64,000 bases of DNA from Natranaeroarchaeum aerophilus (GTDB lineage: Archaea > Halobacteriota > Halobacteria > Halobacteriales > Natronoarchaeaceae). A program made the translations under genes and the position numbers. Below the pieces are notes generated by a model, which saw only the letters and a list, made by a program, of their open reading frames with translations, made no database searches and was not told where the DNA came from. The stretch is taken from positions 379,815 through 443,814 of the forward strand of contig NZ_JAKRVY010000001.1 in the NCBI RefSeq assembly GCF_023638055.1, read 5' to 3'. This document shows, piece after piece, positions 7,824-16,894 of the stretch (position 1 is its first letter; each line of letters opens with the position of its first letter).

Positions 7824-9488
7824 TTATGGGCTTCTCGTGGCCCGACGTCGGACGACCAACAGCGTTCCCAGAATACCGACGACAGCTACTCCGACGCCGA
7901 AGCCGGGAATCTCGTCGCCGTCGTCGGCGTCGTTACTGGGTGTCGACTGCGGAAGCTCCCACTCCGTTGTCGATTCGGCGTCCGGTTCAAGCTCGCCGAG
8001 CTGCTCGATCGTCGGGGCATGCACGATCGATACCCGGTCGCCCTCACGGTCGACGTAGTACGCCCCGGCGAATGCGTCATCGGACTCGTAGGTCCCCGCC
8101 TGTCCGTCGACGCGGTTCATCTCCCACACGTTGTCAAGTAGCCGATCGTAGCCGACTCGGAACGTCCGGGCGTCCGACCCGGTTTCCCACTCGGTCGTCC
8201 AGACGTAGCCGGTCTCGCCCGCGTCGTTCTCGTAGGGCTGGAGTCGGTCACCGTTCCAGCCGGTCACGTACTCGTGTCTGTACTCGAACGCACTGAAGGC
8301 TGTCCCGCTCTCCTGAAACTCGCTCTGGTCGAGTACCGATCCCTCGACGTCCGGAGCGAACGTCGGATACGCGAACATCGCTGACAGTCCTGCCTTGCCC
8401 ACGGTCTCATGGTCGGGACGGTCCTCGACGGTCAGTTGCTCCCACTCGTCCGTACTGTTGTCCGGAACTGTCACGTTCGTGGACTCGTAGTTCGGATACC
8501 GATCCGGACTGATGATCTCCGCGGTCGTTCCCGGCGGATCGTCGTACAGCTCGTCCACCGGCTCCCAGTCTCCCGCCGCGCGCTCGCCGGGCTCGTACTC
8601 GTAGACGTCGTCGACGAACGCGGGGCCGTCGCTGTAGGGCTGGAAGGATAGCAGATAGAGTCCGATGTTCGCGAGGTCGTCCGGCGTCGGCTGTTCGGGG
8701 TCAGCCACCTCGACACACGTCCCTTCCCAGACCCCGTCCTCACAGGCCTGCTCGTACAGCTGCTCGACGTAGACGACGTCACCCTCGATCAGCCCCTCGT
8801 CGGCGAGCGAGCCGTCGATCGTTTGCTCGTCAAAGCGGCTCAGATCGAAGTGCTGGTCCTGCAGGGCGTGTCCCAGTTCGTGGGCGAGCAGCGTCTCGTC
8901 GAACTCCAGTGACGCTTCGTCCTCTGCGATCACGACGATCTGCTCTGTCGCCGGATCGTAGTAGCCCCCCACTCCTGTCCCGAGATTCTCCTGTTGAACC
9001 TCCTGTGGATCCTCCTCGTCGACGAGCAACATCGCCCGGTAGACCACGTCCTCGAAGCGCTGAACGTCTTCGGGGCTCTCCCACGCTTCCGTCTCGTCTT
9101 CGAACTCCTCGCGCGTGATCACGTCCACGTCAGTTTCGTTCTCGAAGGGGAGACACCGGATCGCCTCGATGCGCGCTTCCGTCCGTGCGACCAGTGCGTC
9201 GAGTTCCTCCTCGTCGAGACCGTCGGTCGTGTTGATATCGAGTGGCTCGTCGTACCAGTAGCCGTTCGACCAGCCCAGCACGTCCTCCTCGGGATCTGCG
9301 TGATCTTCGGGCGGCTCCGCGGCGCACTCGTGGATCACGCCATCGTCAGGCTGCAGCGTGCCAGCGACGCCGGCAGTCGTGTCGTCCGGAGTGTCACCTC
9401 CCGGGACTCCTCCGACGACGGGCATCGCCACCAGCGAGCAGGCAAACAGGAGGGCGATGAACACGGCCAGGCGCTGGCGCATGGTCAC
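7824..9488 (-). CDS. Hvo_1808-type surface protein with HExxH motif and PGF-CTERM-like tail
   Basis: The 554-residue paralogue of the neighbouring lipoprotein has a cleavable-looking signal peptide (residues 1-26) with no lipobox Cys. A zinc-protease motif HELGHALQDQHF spans 203-214, followed by LIEGDVVYVEQL as a candidate third-ligand region. The C-terminus has an acidic linker, IPGFGVGVAVVGILGTLL and an Arg-rich end, as in PGF-CTERM proteins processed by archaeosortase. The two paralogues therefore look anchored in different ways. It starts ATG-ACC-ATG; the second ATG is an alternative start. Confidence 0.8.
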   Translation of the reverse strand: MTMRQRLAVFIALLFACSLVAMPVVGGVPGGDTPDDTTAGVAGTLQPDDGVIHECAAEPPEDHADPEEDVLGWSNGYWYDEPLDINTTDGLDEEELDALVARTEARIEAIRCLPFENETDVDVITREEFEDETEAWESPEDVQRFEDVVYRAMLLVDEEDPQEVQQENLGTGVGGYYDPATEQIVVIAEDEASLEFDETLLAHELGHALQDQHFDLSRFDEQTIDGSLADEGLIEGDVVYVEQLYEQACEDGVWEGTCVEVADPEQPTPDDLANIGLYLLSFQPYSDGPAFVDDVYEYEPGERAAGDWEPVDELYDDPPGTTAEIISPDRYPNYESTNVTVPDNSTDEWEQLTVEDRPDHETVGKAGLSAMFAYPTFAPDVEGSVLDQSEFQESGTAFSAFEYRHEYVTGWNGDRLQPYENDAGETGYVWTTEWETGSDARTFRVGYDRLLDNVWEMNRVDGQAGTYESDDAFAGAYYVDREGDRVSIVHAPTIEQLGELEPDAESTTEWELPQSTPSNDADDGDEIPGFGVGVAVVGILGTLLVVRRRATRSP

Positions 9489-9504
9489 AGTATCGTGACA
9501 GGCG

Positions 9505-9593
9505 CATAAAAACTATTTATGGTGGTCTTTTGTGAAGGAAGGTAGTATAGCTCATGGCCGGGTGTCTGACGATCGTCTGACTGAATTTTATAC
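9505..9593. promoter_or_regulatory. Divergent promoter region with palindrome
   Basis: Between the surface protein (start 9488) and the small RHH gene (start 9617) lie AT-rich TATA-like elements facing each way: 9505-9520 leftward and TTTTATA at about 9586-9592 rightward, the latter about 25 bases before the ATG. A 10-bp palindrome GACGATCGTC (9568-9577), part of a GTCTGAC direct repeat pair, sits just upstream of the rightward TATA and may be an operator. Confidence 0.45.
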
Positions 9594-9616
9594 GTCCCGG
9601 CAAGCTATGGTCTCTC

Positions 9617-9751
9617 ATGCCACGCCAGTACTCCGTGGTCTGTGACGACGAGATCGGCGACCGCGTCGAAAGCCTCGCCAGGGAGTACGAACTGACCGAG
9701 CAGGAGGTGCTCCGGCAGTTGATCCAGCAGGGTCTCGAAGACTCCGGCTAG
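9617..9751 (+). CDS. Small CopG/ribbon-helix-helix-like protein
   Basis: The frame from ATG 9617 to TAG 9751 encodes 44 residues. It has a short beta stretch (QYSVVCDD), then helices EIGDRVESLAREYE and TEQEVLRQLIQQGLED, which is the ribbon-helix-helix layout of CopG-like regulators. A TATA-like box sits about 25 bases upstream. Its stop overlaps the convergent nob1 stop by 4 bases. It is probably a dimeric DNA-binding protein; the target is unknown, though the palindrome at 9568 is a candidate. Confidence 0.65.
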   Translation: MPRQYSVVCDDEIGDRVESLAREYELTEQEVLRQLIQQGLEDSG

Positions 9752-10212
9752 GCGTTCGAGGGGTTCTTTCTGGAGAGTGGGCTGCCACAGATCGGACAGC
9801 GCTCTTTGTTCTCGTCGAACTCACGTCCACAGCCCTGACACTGGAACTGCCAGTCGCGCTGTTCGGCGATGCCGTCACGGGCGATCACTTCGACATCGAC
9901 GTTTAACTTGTCGGCGACGTTTTGCATCGCGTAATCGTCGGTGACCAGTCGGCCGTCCAGCTCGAAGGTCGCGGCGATCAGTCGGATGTCAGTCTCGGAT
10001 AGTTCGTCGAGATCTCCGCTCTCCCGGGCGGCGCGTTCGATCTTTTCGACGGTCTCACCGCCGGGAATGTGGATGTGCATGCCCGAGCCTTCCATCGCAT
10101 CGTACCGGTAGGCGCTCTCGTCTTCGAGCTCCTCCCGGACGAGCGGGATGCTGGCGGTTTTGCTGTTCGTGTGATACTCGTTGATAAACGCTGAGGAGTC
10201 GAGAACGTACAT
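9748..10212 (-). CDS. nob1: Nob1-type rRNA maturation endonuclease (PIN + zinc ribbon)
   Basis: The 154-residue protein has an N-terminal PIN nuclease domain with acidic residues in MYVLDSSAFINEY (D5), SETDIRLIAA and LVTDDYAMQNVA. A C-terminal zinc ribbon follows with CQGCG and CPICG. This is the layout of archaeal Nob1, which matures the 3' end of 16S rRNA. Its start overlaps the stop of the upstream PRC-barrel gene by one base (TAATG), so the two are cotranscribed. Confidence 0.88.
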   Translation of the reverse strand: MYVLDSSAFINEYHTNSKTASIPLVREELEDESAYRYDAMEGSGMHIHIPGGETVEKIERAARESGDLDELSETDIRLIAATFELDGRLVTDDYAMQNVADKLNVDVEVIARDGIAEQRDWQFQCQGCGREFDENKERCPICGSPLSRKNPSNA

Positions 10213-10457
10213 TACCGCTTGACGACGATGTAGTCTTTGACTGCCTGGACTGCCTGTACGGGAACGCGGTAGCGACCGTTCTCGTCGGTCTGCATATCGC
10301 TGCCGCGGAACGACGTCTCCTCGTCCGGTTCGATGACGACGTCGTGGAGCTCGCCGCTTTTGAGATCCATCGTGATGTTGTACAACATGCCCAGCTCGGT
10401 TCCGTCAGTACCCATGACGGCTTTCCCCGAGAGGTTCTCCGCGAGTATGTCGGACAT
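10212..10457 (-). CDS. PRC-barrel domain protein
   Basis: The 81-residue protein is a single PRC-barrel: beta strands around GKAVMGTDGTELGMLYNITMDLKSG, then VVIEPDEET and RYRVPVQAVQAVKDYIVVKR. The fold is shared by RimM and photosynthetic reaction-centre H subunits. In archaea, stand-alone copies next to nob1 suggest RNA or ribosome-related work, which is inference from context. A TATA-like TTTATAC (10484-10490, minus strand) lies about 30 bases upstream of the ATG. It is first in a two-gene operon with nob1. Confidence 0.82.
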   Translation of the reverse strand: MSDILAENLSGKAVMGTDGTELGMLYNITMDLKSGELHDVVIEPDEETSFRGSDMQTDENGRYRVPVQAVQAVKDYIVVKR

Positions 10458-10601
10458 ATGCCTTCGTTTTACCTACTGTAGTATAAACTCCACGGGCAAT
10501 CGGCGGCCCGCCGACCAGTGTCGCCGGGACGGGCCGTTTTCCGGACCACGACCGGCCGAGCCGGGCGAACACTGAAGTCGTGTGCATGCGTATCATGGAC
10601 C

Positions 10602-10943
10602 ATGGAGGTGTGGCAGTGGGTCCTCGTGTACGCGCTCGCCCTCGTGGTCGTGCAGGTGTTCGTCTACCTGTACCTGCGTGGCGACGATGGTGAGCGGTCG
10701 TTCGATCTGTCCGACGAGGGCGAACGGGGACGGGGGACCCCGCCGAGCGCCGCACCCAGCCAGCCGTACGCGCCCCACTCACAGACCCCGCAGAACACTG
10801 ACCAGCCCGGCTCTCGACCGGAGCCCCACCACGCCGTATCGCCCGAGGAGGAAGCGATCGTCTGTCGACACTGCGGCGCGCGAAACGAACGGGAGGGGAG
10901 CTACACATTCTGTCGAAGCTGTACGTCGCAACTGGGCGTCTGA
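10602..10943 (+). CDS. Membrane-anchored zinc-ribbon protein (DUF7577-like)
   Basis: Starting at ATG 10602 (MEVWQWVLVY) gives 113 residues: one N-terminal transmembrane helix (about 3-24), a Pro/Ser-rich linker rich in predicted disorder, and a C-terminal zinc ribbon with CRHCGARNE and FCRSC. I chose this start because the helix begins directly after it; the upstream in-frame extension reads like noncoding sequence. Haloarchaeal relatives share this layout. Function is unknown. Confidence 0.72.
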   Translation: MEVWQWVLVYALALVVVQVFVYLYLRGDDGERSFDLSDEGERGRGTPPSAAPSQPYAPHSQTPQNTDQPGSRPEPHHAVSPEEEAIVCRHCGARNEREGSYTFCRSCTSQLGV

Positions 10944-10991
10944 TCGTCTCTCGTAGTAGCTGTTTTGGGTGTCCGTCCCCTCTCCCCTGTC

Positions 10992-11741
10992 GTGCCCCGA
11001 GCAGTTGCAATCAACGTCGGCGCGAACACCAACCTCCCGGGCGTCCGCGGGCCGATCTACCCCGACGGCAGGTTCGAGTATCTCCCGATTCCGGAGCGTG
11101 AACCGGTCGGCGAGGAGGTCCCGACGTACGCCGATCTCGATCTCGATACCGCGCTCCCCGAGGACATCCTCGACACGGCGGTCCATCTCGACCCGACGTT
11201 CGCGGAGTATGCTTGCTGTGATCGCTATACCTACGGCGACGACTACGGCGTCAAGGCCCGGCCGCTGCTCGAACTGGCGGCTGGGGACTACGTGTTCTTC
11301 TATGCGACGCTCTCGACAACCCGCCGCGATTCTGAAATGTCGACGGGCAGAGACGAGTCAGCGCCGTGGATCGCCCCCGAGTGGGGCGCGTACGTGATCG
11401 GACAGTTTCGGCTCGCCCGCGACCCGATTTCAGCCGAGGAGTACGGGGAGCTACCGCCCGCAGACCGGGCGTGGTTCGACACGAACGCACACGTCCGCCG
11501 GGAGCGCTTCGACGCCGAGGTCATGCTCGCCGGAGACCCCGAAGAATCGATGCTGTACGACCAGGCACTTCCACTGAGCACCGCCGAGGCGGGGAGCGAT
11601 GCCAACCGGGTCGTCACCGAGCTGTCCAGCGACTCTGGCAAAGGTCCGTGGTGGCGTCGCCCGATGCGATTCCAGCCGTCCGCGGTCGAGGAGCTATTGG
11701 AAATTCGGGAAAACGACGGGTTCGAGCGCTGTTTCCGATGA
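10992..11741 (+). CDS. Nmad3-like protein (putative nucleotide modification associated)
   Basis: From GTG 10992 the product is 249 residues beginning MPRAVAINVGANTNLPG; an in-frame upstream ATG would add only 9 poorly conserved residues. The N-terminal block with INVGANTN, GPIYPDGRFEYLPIPE and the later YTYGDD and GDYVFFYATL resembles the nucleotide modification associated domain 3 (Nmad3) family, assigned here by memory. The predicted role in DNA or nucleotide modification comes from family context only. It abuts the convergent uspA gene with no gap. Confidence 0.65.
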   Translation: MPRAVAINVGANTNLPGVRGPIYPDGRFEYLPIPEREPVGEEVPTYADLDLDTALPEDILDTAVHLDPTFAEYACCDRYTYGDDYGVKARPLLELAAGDYVFFYATLSTTRRDSEMSTGRDESAPWIAPEWGAYVIGQFRLARDPISAEEYGELPPADRAWFDTNAHVRRERFDAEVMLAGDPEESMLYDQALPLSTAEAGSDANRVVTELSSDSGKGPWWRRPMRFQPSAVEELLEIRENDGFERCFR

Positions 11742-12176
11742 TCACTCCTCGTCGAGACGCACGACCAGCACCGGCTGTTCGGCCCGCCGGATCACGTTCT
11801 CGGTGACGCTGCCGAGCAGGAACTTGTTCACTCCCGTGCGGGCGTGCGTTCCCATCACGATGGCATCGATCCCTTCCTCGCTCGCGTAGTCGGTAATCGC
11901 CTCGTCTGCACGCCCCTCACCGACATGGGTGACCGCTTCGACCCCTGCTGCAGTCGCTTTGCTTTCGACGTCCGTCAGGACGTCCCGGGCCTCCGAGCGG
12001 AGCGCCTCCCGGATGGTCTCCCAGCGGCCGTCGGCGAGTCCCTTTCGGGAATCGTCCTCGACGACGTAGAGGATGTGCAGTCGGGCACCGGTGAGTTCGG
12101 CAAGGTCGATCGCTTCGGCGACGGCGCGCTCGCCGCCGGGGCTACCGATCGTCGGAAGCAGGATCTCGTCGTACAT
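11742..12176 (-). CDS. Universal stress protein (UspA family)
   Basis: The 144-residue single-domain Usp starts MYDEILLPTIGSPGG. It carries the ATP-binding signature G-x2-G-x9-G-(S/T) as GTHARTGVNKFLLGSVTENV near residues 109-128. The C-terminus is PVLVVRLDEE. Usp proteins bind ATP and support stress survival. It is followed (upstream) by the K+ regulatory protein gene in the same direction, about 48 bases away, so the two may respond together. It is a separate gene from the Usp proteins at 40420 and 50040. Confidence 0.88.
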   Translation of the reverse strand: MYDEILLPTIGSPGGERAVAEAIDLAELTGARLHILYVVEDDSRKGLADGRWETIREALRSEARDVLTDVESKATAAGVEAVTHVGEGRADEAITDYASEEGIDAIVMGTHARTGVNKFLLGSVTENVIRRAEQPVLVVRLDEE

Positions 12177-12224
12177 ACTGTGACTCGGTATTTCTACTGG
12201 GTTGCTGAAAATACCAGCGGTCGT

Positions 12225-12878
12225 TCAGCCCGACAGCGCCTCCTTGACGCCGTCGAGGCTCTCGGTCTCGACGATGACTGCGACCTGATCGCCGACGTCC
12301 AGCGTCGTGCCGGGAAGCGGGATCGTTAGCGATTCGTCCGCACGACCGTGAGCGTAGATCCGTGCGCTTTCGGGAAGGCCAACGTTGTGGACCTGCTTGC
12401 CGACCGCGCTGGCTCCCTCGCCGATCCGGAACACCGATAGCTGGAGCTTCTCGGTCAGATCGGAGACGACGTTGAAGTTACCGCCCAGCAGCGCGGTCTT
12501 TGCGCCCGCCGCGCCGAGACGCTCCGGGTAGACCACTTCGTCGACATCGTCGGCGTACTTCCGGTAGATGTCCTGGCGGTAGTCCTCGTCGATCCGGAGG
12601 ACCGTCCGACAGCCGTGATGTTTGCCGATCATACAGGCGGCGAAGTTGGCGTTCAGATCGCCGGTCAGGCCGCCGACCGCGTCGACCGTTTCGAGGTTTG
12701 CTCCCTCCAGTGTGCTGTCCTCGCTTCCGTCCCCCTCGATCGTCTCGAACCCGTCCGACTGGGCGCGACGGATCTTCTCCGGATCGTTGTCGACCACAAT
12801 CACTTCGTGACCTTCCTCGCGGAGAATACGTGCGGTCCGGATACCCACACGGCCGTAGCCTACGATAACGAACTTCAT
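12225..12878 (-). CDS. trkA: TrkA-type NAD-binding K+ transport regulator
   Basis: The 217-residue protein has an N-terminal RCK/TrkA-N Rossmann domain with GYGRVGIRTARILRE and the acidic VVDNDPEK that binds the dinucleotide ribose. A C-terminal TrkA-C domain starts near residue 135. It gates Trk/Ktr-type K+ transporters in response to NAD(H) or ATP, which matters for salt-in osmoadaptation. No transporter subunit is adjacent. A good TATA box lies 23-32 bases upstream, suggesting a leaderless transcript. Confidence 0.87.
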   Translation of the reverse strand: MKFVIVGYGRVGIRTARILREEGHEVIVVDNDPEKIRRAQSDGFETIEGDGSEDSTLEGANLETVDAVGGLTGDLNANFAACMIGKHHGCRTVLRIDEDYRQDIYRKYADDVDEVVYPERLGAAGAKTALLGGNFNVVSDLTEKLQLSVFRIGEGASAVGKQVHNVGLPESARIYAHGRADESLTIPLPGTTLDVGDQVAVIVETESLDGVKEALSG

Positions 12879-12900
12879 GCGCGAGAGATACGCAACCGGG

Positions 12901-12910
12901 GCATAAAAAG
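12901..12910 (-). promoter_or_regulatory. TATA box for trkA-like gene
   Basis: On the minus strand the sequence reads CTTTTTATGC, centred about 27 bases upstream of the ATG at 12878. This is the spacing expected for a leaderless haloarchaeal transcript. Confidence 0.55.
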
Positions 12911-12921
12911 GGTGGCGGCGA

Positions 12922-13803
12922 TCAGGCTATCGGCTGGCGATCTCGACGTGCGGAGAGGACGACCGGAAACGCCAGCACGCCCCCACCGATCACTGCCGTC
13001 CCAAGATACGGTCCGACAGGTGACCCAGCGAGTACGCCGAGACCGATACCCAGCGCGATGATACCAGCCAGTCCACAGCTGGCGAGTGTGAGATCAGCGC
13101 GGGTGCCTGCAAGCGGAGTCGGAGTTTTGAGGAGCTGCCAGGCCAGTAGCCCACCGATAGCTGCACCGGTCGCGTTCGCGGCAGCAGTATCGCCGGTAAC
13201 GACGACTGCGAGTGCTCCCATCAGGACCGAGCTCCCGAACAGCGGGGTCGCCGGATCGTCGAGGCGTCGACACGCGGGTATCGCAATGGCGAGGATGGCG
13301 ACGCCAAGGAGGGCTCCGGCAAGCACGTCGATCGGGTAGTGAACACCGAGGATGATCCGGGATACTCCCACCAGAACGACCGCCAGGCTGGCCATCACGA
13401 AGCGACGCGCGCGGGACCACACCTCCAGCAACGCCGCGAGCGCTCCCCACGTCACCGTTGCTCCGAGGGTATGCCCGCTCGGCAGTCCCGGTAGCCGTGC
13501 CGTCGTTTCGTGCTCGTAGAACGGCTGTGCGATCGACGCTACCGCTTCGACGGGGACAGCCGGACCAGTCGGCGGCCGAGGGAGGCCAAACAGCACCTTC
13601 AGAACCAGTCCAGCCGAGAGCGCCGTCAGCACGACGCCGAACAGCGCAGCGATCTCTCTCCGCCCCGTGAACCAGTATGCAAGCGTCAACGCCACGACGA
13701 AGATCCAGATATCTCCCAGCAGCGTCACCCCTGCAAACGGGAGTGCGGCCCATTCGGGCGTCGCCCCCTGCACCGTCTCGACCCCCGAAAACCACGGCGT
13801 CAT
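12922..13803 (-). CDS. PAP2-family membrane phosphatase
   Basis: The 293-residue integral membrane protein has all three PAP2 motifs: KVLFGLPRPP, the PSGHT block in LPGLPSGHTLGATV, and SRIILGVHYPIDVLAG. About seven to eight hydrophobic helices are visible. The family dephosphorylates lipid phosphates or polyprenyl diphosphates at the membrane. It directly follows the YihY-family gene with no intervening base (start at 13803, upstream stop at 13804), so the two form an operon and may act on the envelope together. Confidence 0.86.
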   Translation of the reverse strand: MTPWFSGVETVQGATPEWAALPFAGVTLLGDIWIFVVALTLAYWFTGRREIAALFGVVLTALSAGLVLKVLFGLPRPPTGPAVPVEAVASIAQPFYEHETTARLPGLPSGHTLGATVTWGALAALLEVWSRARRFVMASLAVVLVGVSRIILGVHYPIDVLAGALLGVAILAIAIPACRRLDDPATPLFGSSVLMGALAVVVTGDTAAANATGAAIGGLLAWQLLKTPTPLAGTRADLTLASCGLAGIIALGIGLGVLAGSPVGPYLGTAVIGGGVLAFPVVLSARRDRQPIA

Positions 13804-15222
13804 CTAGGAGCGCCAGTCGCCGATCGCGTTCCGGAGCCGACCGGGGATCCCGAGTACGTTCAGCGTCGTTGTCACGAGTATCATCAGCACGTACAGCCCG
13901 AGTGTCGACAGCCAGAGGACGAGCATCGCCAGGATTGCCCACACCCCGTCGAGATAGACAAACGCGCCGATCGTCATCGCGGTCCCGTAGAGCAAGACGA
14001 GATACGGCCCCCACCCCCGGGCGTGCCCCCGGCGGATCCGGCGTCGGACGTAGCGTTTGAGATCGCTTTCGACCGAATCGCGGTCGACTGTGCGGTCCTC
14101 GACGTCGTCCTCGAACTCGTCGAGCTGTTCGCGGAGCTCTGCCAGTTCGCGGTTGAGCCGCTGTACCTCGCTTTTCGGAGCCGTCCCGGTCGTCACGTCC
14201 TCGTCGCTATCAGCGTCGACGCCAGCCTCTTCGGGTCCGGGGCCGGCCATTCCGACGCCACGATCCTCCTCGTCGTCTTCGGTGGGTTCGTCGTCGGTCA
14301 TCGCTTCCAATTGTGTGTCACGTCGAACGCCATCACGTTGTAATTGCCGGTCCTGTCCGGTGGCTGTTCTGTCTCGATTGTCGGGCTGGCGCTTGTCCGG
14401 TCCGACCAGTTCTTCGACGACGTCGTCCGCCATCACCGCGTTGATGACTGCCCCGACCATTACGATCAGCGCGCCAAAATACAGCCAGGTGAGAAGCAGG
14501 AGGACGCCCCCCAGAACGCCGTAGGCCGCGAAATCGGCGGCGTACGTCGTGTACAGCTGGAACCCCTGCCCCAGCAGCAGCCACCCGACTGCAGCGACGA
14601 CCGTTCCAGGCACCGCATCGCGCGGCGCGATCGTCGTGTCCGGCATGACGAAGTAGAGTGGAAAAAAGATCACCAGCAACGTCACAAGCAGCAGGACTAC
14701 CGCGATCTCGGCACCGAAGGGTCCGAGTGGAAGTCGGCTGATCGCTGTCCCCACGATAGTCACTGCAGCGACACCGATAACGATCGACGCGAGCACTGAC
14801 ACACCGGTCAGCAACTCGTTCACGAGCGAGGAGTAGCTGGTTCCATACACCTGCGAAAACGCCCGGTCGAGTCCGCGGAAGAGTCGCAATGCACTCCAGA
14901 GCAGTACGAGGGACCCGACGACGGTCGCCCCGCCGCGTCCCGCCTGTGCCGTCAGCGCGTCGACCAGGGTCTCCTGGGCCTCCGGCGTCAGGAACTCACC
15001 GACGAACTCGATAATCTGCCCCTCGAAGACGTCGCCGCCCATCACGGAGCCGATCGCCAGCGTGAGTATTGTCAGTGGGATCAGCGAGACGAACGCGTAG
15101 TAGGCGACGCCCGCAGCCAGAAACGTGATTCCGGCCGACTGGGCGGTCTCGACGATCGTTCGGACTCTGCCGACTGTACGAGCTAACTGTCCCACAGCTA
15201 GACTGTCGTGGAAATCGTACAA
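13804..15222 (-). CDS. YihY/BrkB-family membrane protein with coiled-coil extension
   Basis: Residues 1 to about 265 form the six-helix YihY (UPF0761) domain, with FLAAGVAYYAFVSLIPL and LWSALRLFRGLDRAF. A long charged, acidic region follows (about 270-390) with a coiled coil (EVQRLNRELAELREQLDEF), then two more transmembrane helices and a short C-terminal tail. The 472-residue length exceeds the usual 280-330 of the family because of this tail. Transport activity for YihY proteins is not established. It is the first gene of the pair with PAP2. Confidence 0.83.
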   Translation of the reverse strand: MYDFHDSLAVGQLARTVGRVRTIVETAQSAGITFLAAGVAYYAFVSLIPLTILTLAIGSVMGGDVFEGQIIEFVGEFLTPEAQETLVDALTAQAGRGGATVVGSLVLLWSALRLFRGLDRAFSQVYGTSYSSLVNELLTGVSVLASIVIGVAAVTIVGTAISRLPLGPFGAEIAVVLLLVTLLVIFFPLYFVMPDTTIAPRDAVPGTVVAAVGWLLLGQGFQLYTTYAADFAAYGVLGGVLLLLTWLYFGALIVMVGAVINAVMADDVVEELVGPDKRQPDNRDRTATGQDRQLQRDGVRRDTQLEAMTDDEPTEDDEEDRGVGMAGPGPEEAGVDADSDEDVTTGTAPKSEVQRLNRELAELREQLDEFEDDVEDRTVDRDSVESDLKRYVRRRIRRGHARGWGPYLVLLYGTAMTIGAFVYLDGVWAILAMLVLWLSTLGLYVLMILVTTTLNVLGIPGRLRNAIGDWRS

Positions 15223-15285
15223 AAATCGGTTGCGTGTCGGTAGCCCGAGCCCGTTCCTCGTCGGTCACAGCCGCTGGTCATAGAG

Positions 15286-16398
15286 CTACCCGTCGTCGAT
15301 CGCGGCTGCCTCGATCTCCGCGGCGCTCGCGTCGGTTTTGAACGTCGTACCGCCGAAGTGGGTACGCGAGGCTTCGTATCCCGCCTCACGCAGGCGATCG
15401 AGAAACTCGTCCATCCCGATCGCCGTCACGCCCCACTGTCTACAGAGGCGGTGCTGGTCGTAGTGGGTCGGCTGATCGAGCTCGGCCGCAATCGTCGCCG
15501 TCAGCTCGCGAGCCGTCTCGGCGGTTCCCATATCGTCGGTGACGTGCTCGCCGACCTCCTCGACGAACGCCGACTCCTTTGTCGCGCCGAGCCAGATCGG
15601 CCCCGCCGTCAGGACTCGGTTGCCTTCGCAGGCGGGACACGTCTCGGGTGGGTGCGCGATCAGGCCGTGTTCGTGCTCGCGGTGCAGACAGTCCTCACAG
15701 TGGTGAATATAGCCGATCTTCTCGATGGTCTCGTTGGCGTCGGTCGCGCGGTGGTCGAGTTCGAGGTAGGTCCGCACGTAGTGGTTCGTCGCGTGGGAAC
15801 ACAGCGGCGTCACGCCCACGTCGTACCGGGCCGCGGTGCGGGCAAGCGCCGATAGCAGGATCCGCATGCCGATCTCGCCGTGATACTCGGTGTTGCGTGG
15901 GATCGCGGAGTACTTCCGGACGCCGCTGTCGAAGTGCGCGCCACACAGCGGCGCGGTGTCGGTCGCGGTCACACAGACCAGATTGCGAACGTTGGCAAAG
16001 GCGGCGTCGGCGAAGGGGATCGGCGTCCCGAACGGGTCGATATCGACGACGTCGTACAGCTCCTCGTGCAACAGCGCGTTGACGTCGCGCTGGACCGTCT
16101 CCCCGTCGAGGTCGTTGCGTGTGAGGTTGCGCTCGCAGAGCGAGACGGCGTCAGGATCGGTGTCACAGAGCGTTGCCTCCCAGCCGTCAGCCGCGGCGCG
16201 GACCCCGCGGATCCCGCTTGCGGCCATCGCGTCCAGATACGAACTCGCGCGCGGTTCCCGGTCCCGGTAGGCCCGGAGCGTCGCGACTGTCAGATCCCGG
16301 TTTAGCTCCTGGACCGGGTTGAAAAAGACCGCGTCGTCGACGCCCTCGGATTCCTGTTCGGGCACCTCGATCTCGACTGTACCCTCCCGAATCTCCAT
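15286..16398 (-). CDS. trm1: tRNA (guanine26-N2)-dimethyltransferase
   Basis: Starting at ATG 16398 ([15 protein letters not shown]) gives 370 residues, the usual archaeal Trm1 length; the in-frame extension upstream is unlike the family. SAM-binding is visible in [16 protein letters not shown] and catalytic motif IV in [15 protein letters not shown] zinc-binding C-terminal part has [10 protein letters not shown] and CPACEGN. The enzyme uses SAM to make m2,2G at position 26 of tRNAs. It stands alone, divergent from the SWIM gene. Confidence 0.9.
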   Translation of the reverse strand: MEIREGTVEIEVPEQESEGVDDAVFFNPVQELNRDLTVATLRAYRDREPRASSYLDAMAASGIRGVRAAADGWEATLCDTDPDAVSLCERNLTRNDLDGETVQRDVNALLHEELYDVVDIDPFGTPIPFADAAFANVRNLVCVTATDTAPLCGAHFDSGVRKYSAIPRNTEYHGEIGMRILLSALARTAARYDVGVTPLCSHATNHYVRTYLELDHRATDANETIEKIGYIHHCEDCLHREHEHGLIAHPPETCPACEGNRVLTAGPIWLGATKESAFVEEVGEHVTDDMGTAETARELTATIAAELDQPTHYDQHRLCRQWGVTAIGMDEFLDRLREAGYEASRTHFGGTTFKTDASAAEIEAAAIDDG

Positions 16399-16552
16399 AC
16401 GGGTTCTCGCCGCCCACGCGCGAAAAGCCCCACGATGCGGCCGCGGATCCGAATGCCCCCGTGTATCCGAACCTGTTTTGACACGCCCGTTCCAATGACA
16501 GACCTGTGTCCCGCCCCGCTCTCGCACTGTCGACGAATACAGGTGGTCAGCC

Positions 16553-16894
16553 GTGACCCCGGACTGGCAGGCCATCCTCTCGGAGGCGGGCGAGTTGACG
16601 CCCGACGCCGTCGAGCGGATCACCGCCGTCCACGGCGACCGTGGCGCGCGCGCCATCGAAGCCGTCGCCGAGGAGCGGGTCAAGGAGTACCGCGATTTCA
16701 CCGTCGTCGTCGGCTACACCGAGGAGTACGTCATCGAGGGACGGGGCTGTACCTGCAAGGACAGCCTCTACAATCTCGACGAGAGCGACCCGACCGACCT
16801 CTGCTGGCACGCCCTCGCGGTGATGATCGCTCGCCGGATCGACGCCGTCGACCACCACGATATGTGGTACTCGGACGTCCGGGAGTTCCTCTAG
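16553..16894 (+). CDS. SWIM zinc-finger protein
   Basis: From GTG 16553 the product is 113 residues. The SWIM motif CxCx(15)CxH uses C66, C68, C84 and H86 (GCTCKDSL, then LCWHALAV). Upstream is a helical N-terminal half. Stand-alone SWIM proteins in haloarchaea are thought to bind DNA or partner proteins in recombination and repair; that role is inference. Its stop overlaps the stop of the convergent PIN gene by 4 bases. Confidence 0.8.
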   Translation: MTPDWQAILSEAGELTPDAVERITAVHGDRGARAIEAVAEERVKEYRDFTVVVGYTEEYVIEGRGCTCKDSLYNLDESDPTDLCWHALAVMIARRIDAVDHHDMWYSDVREFL

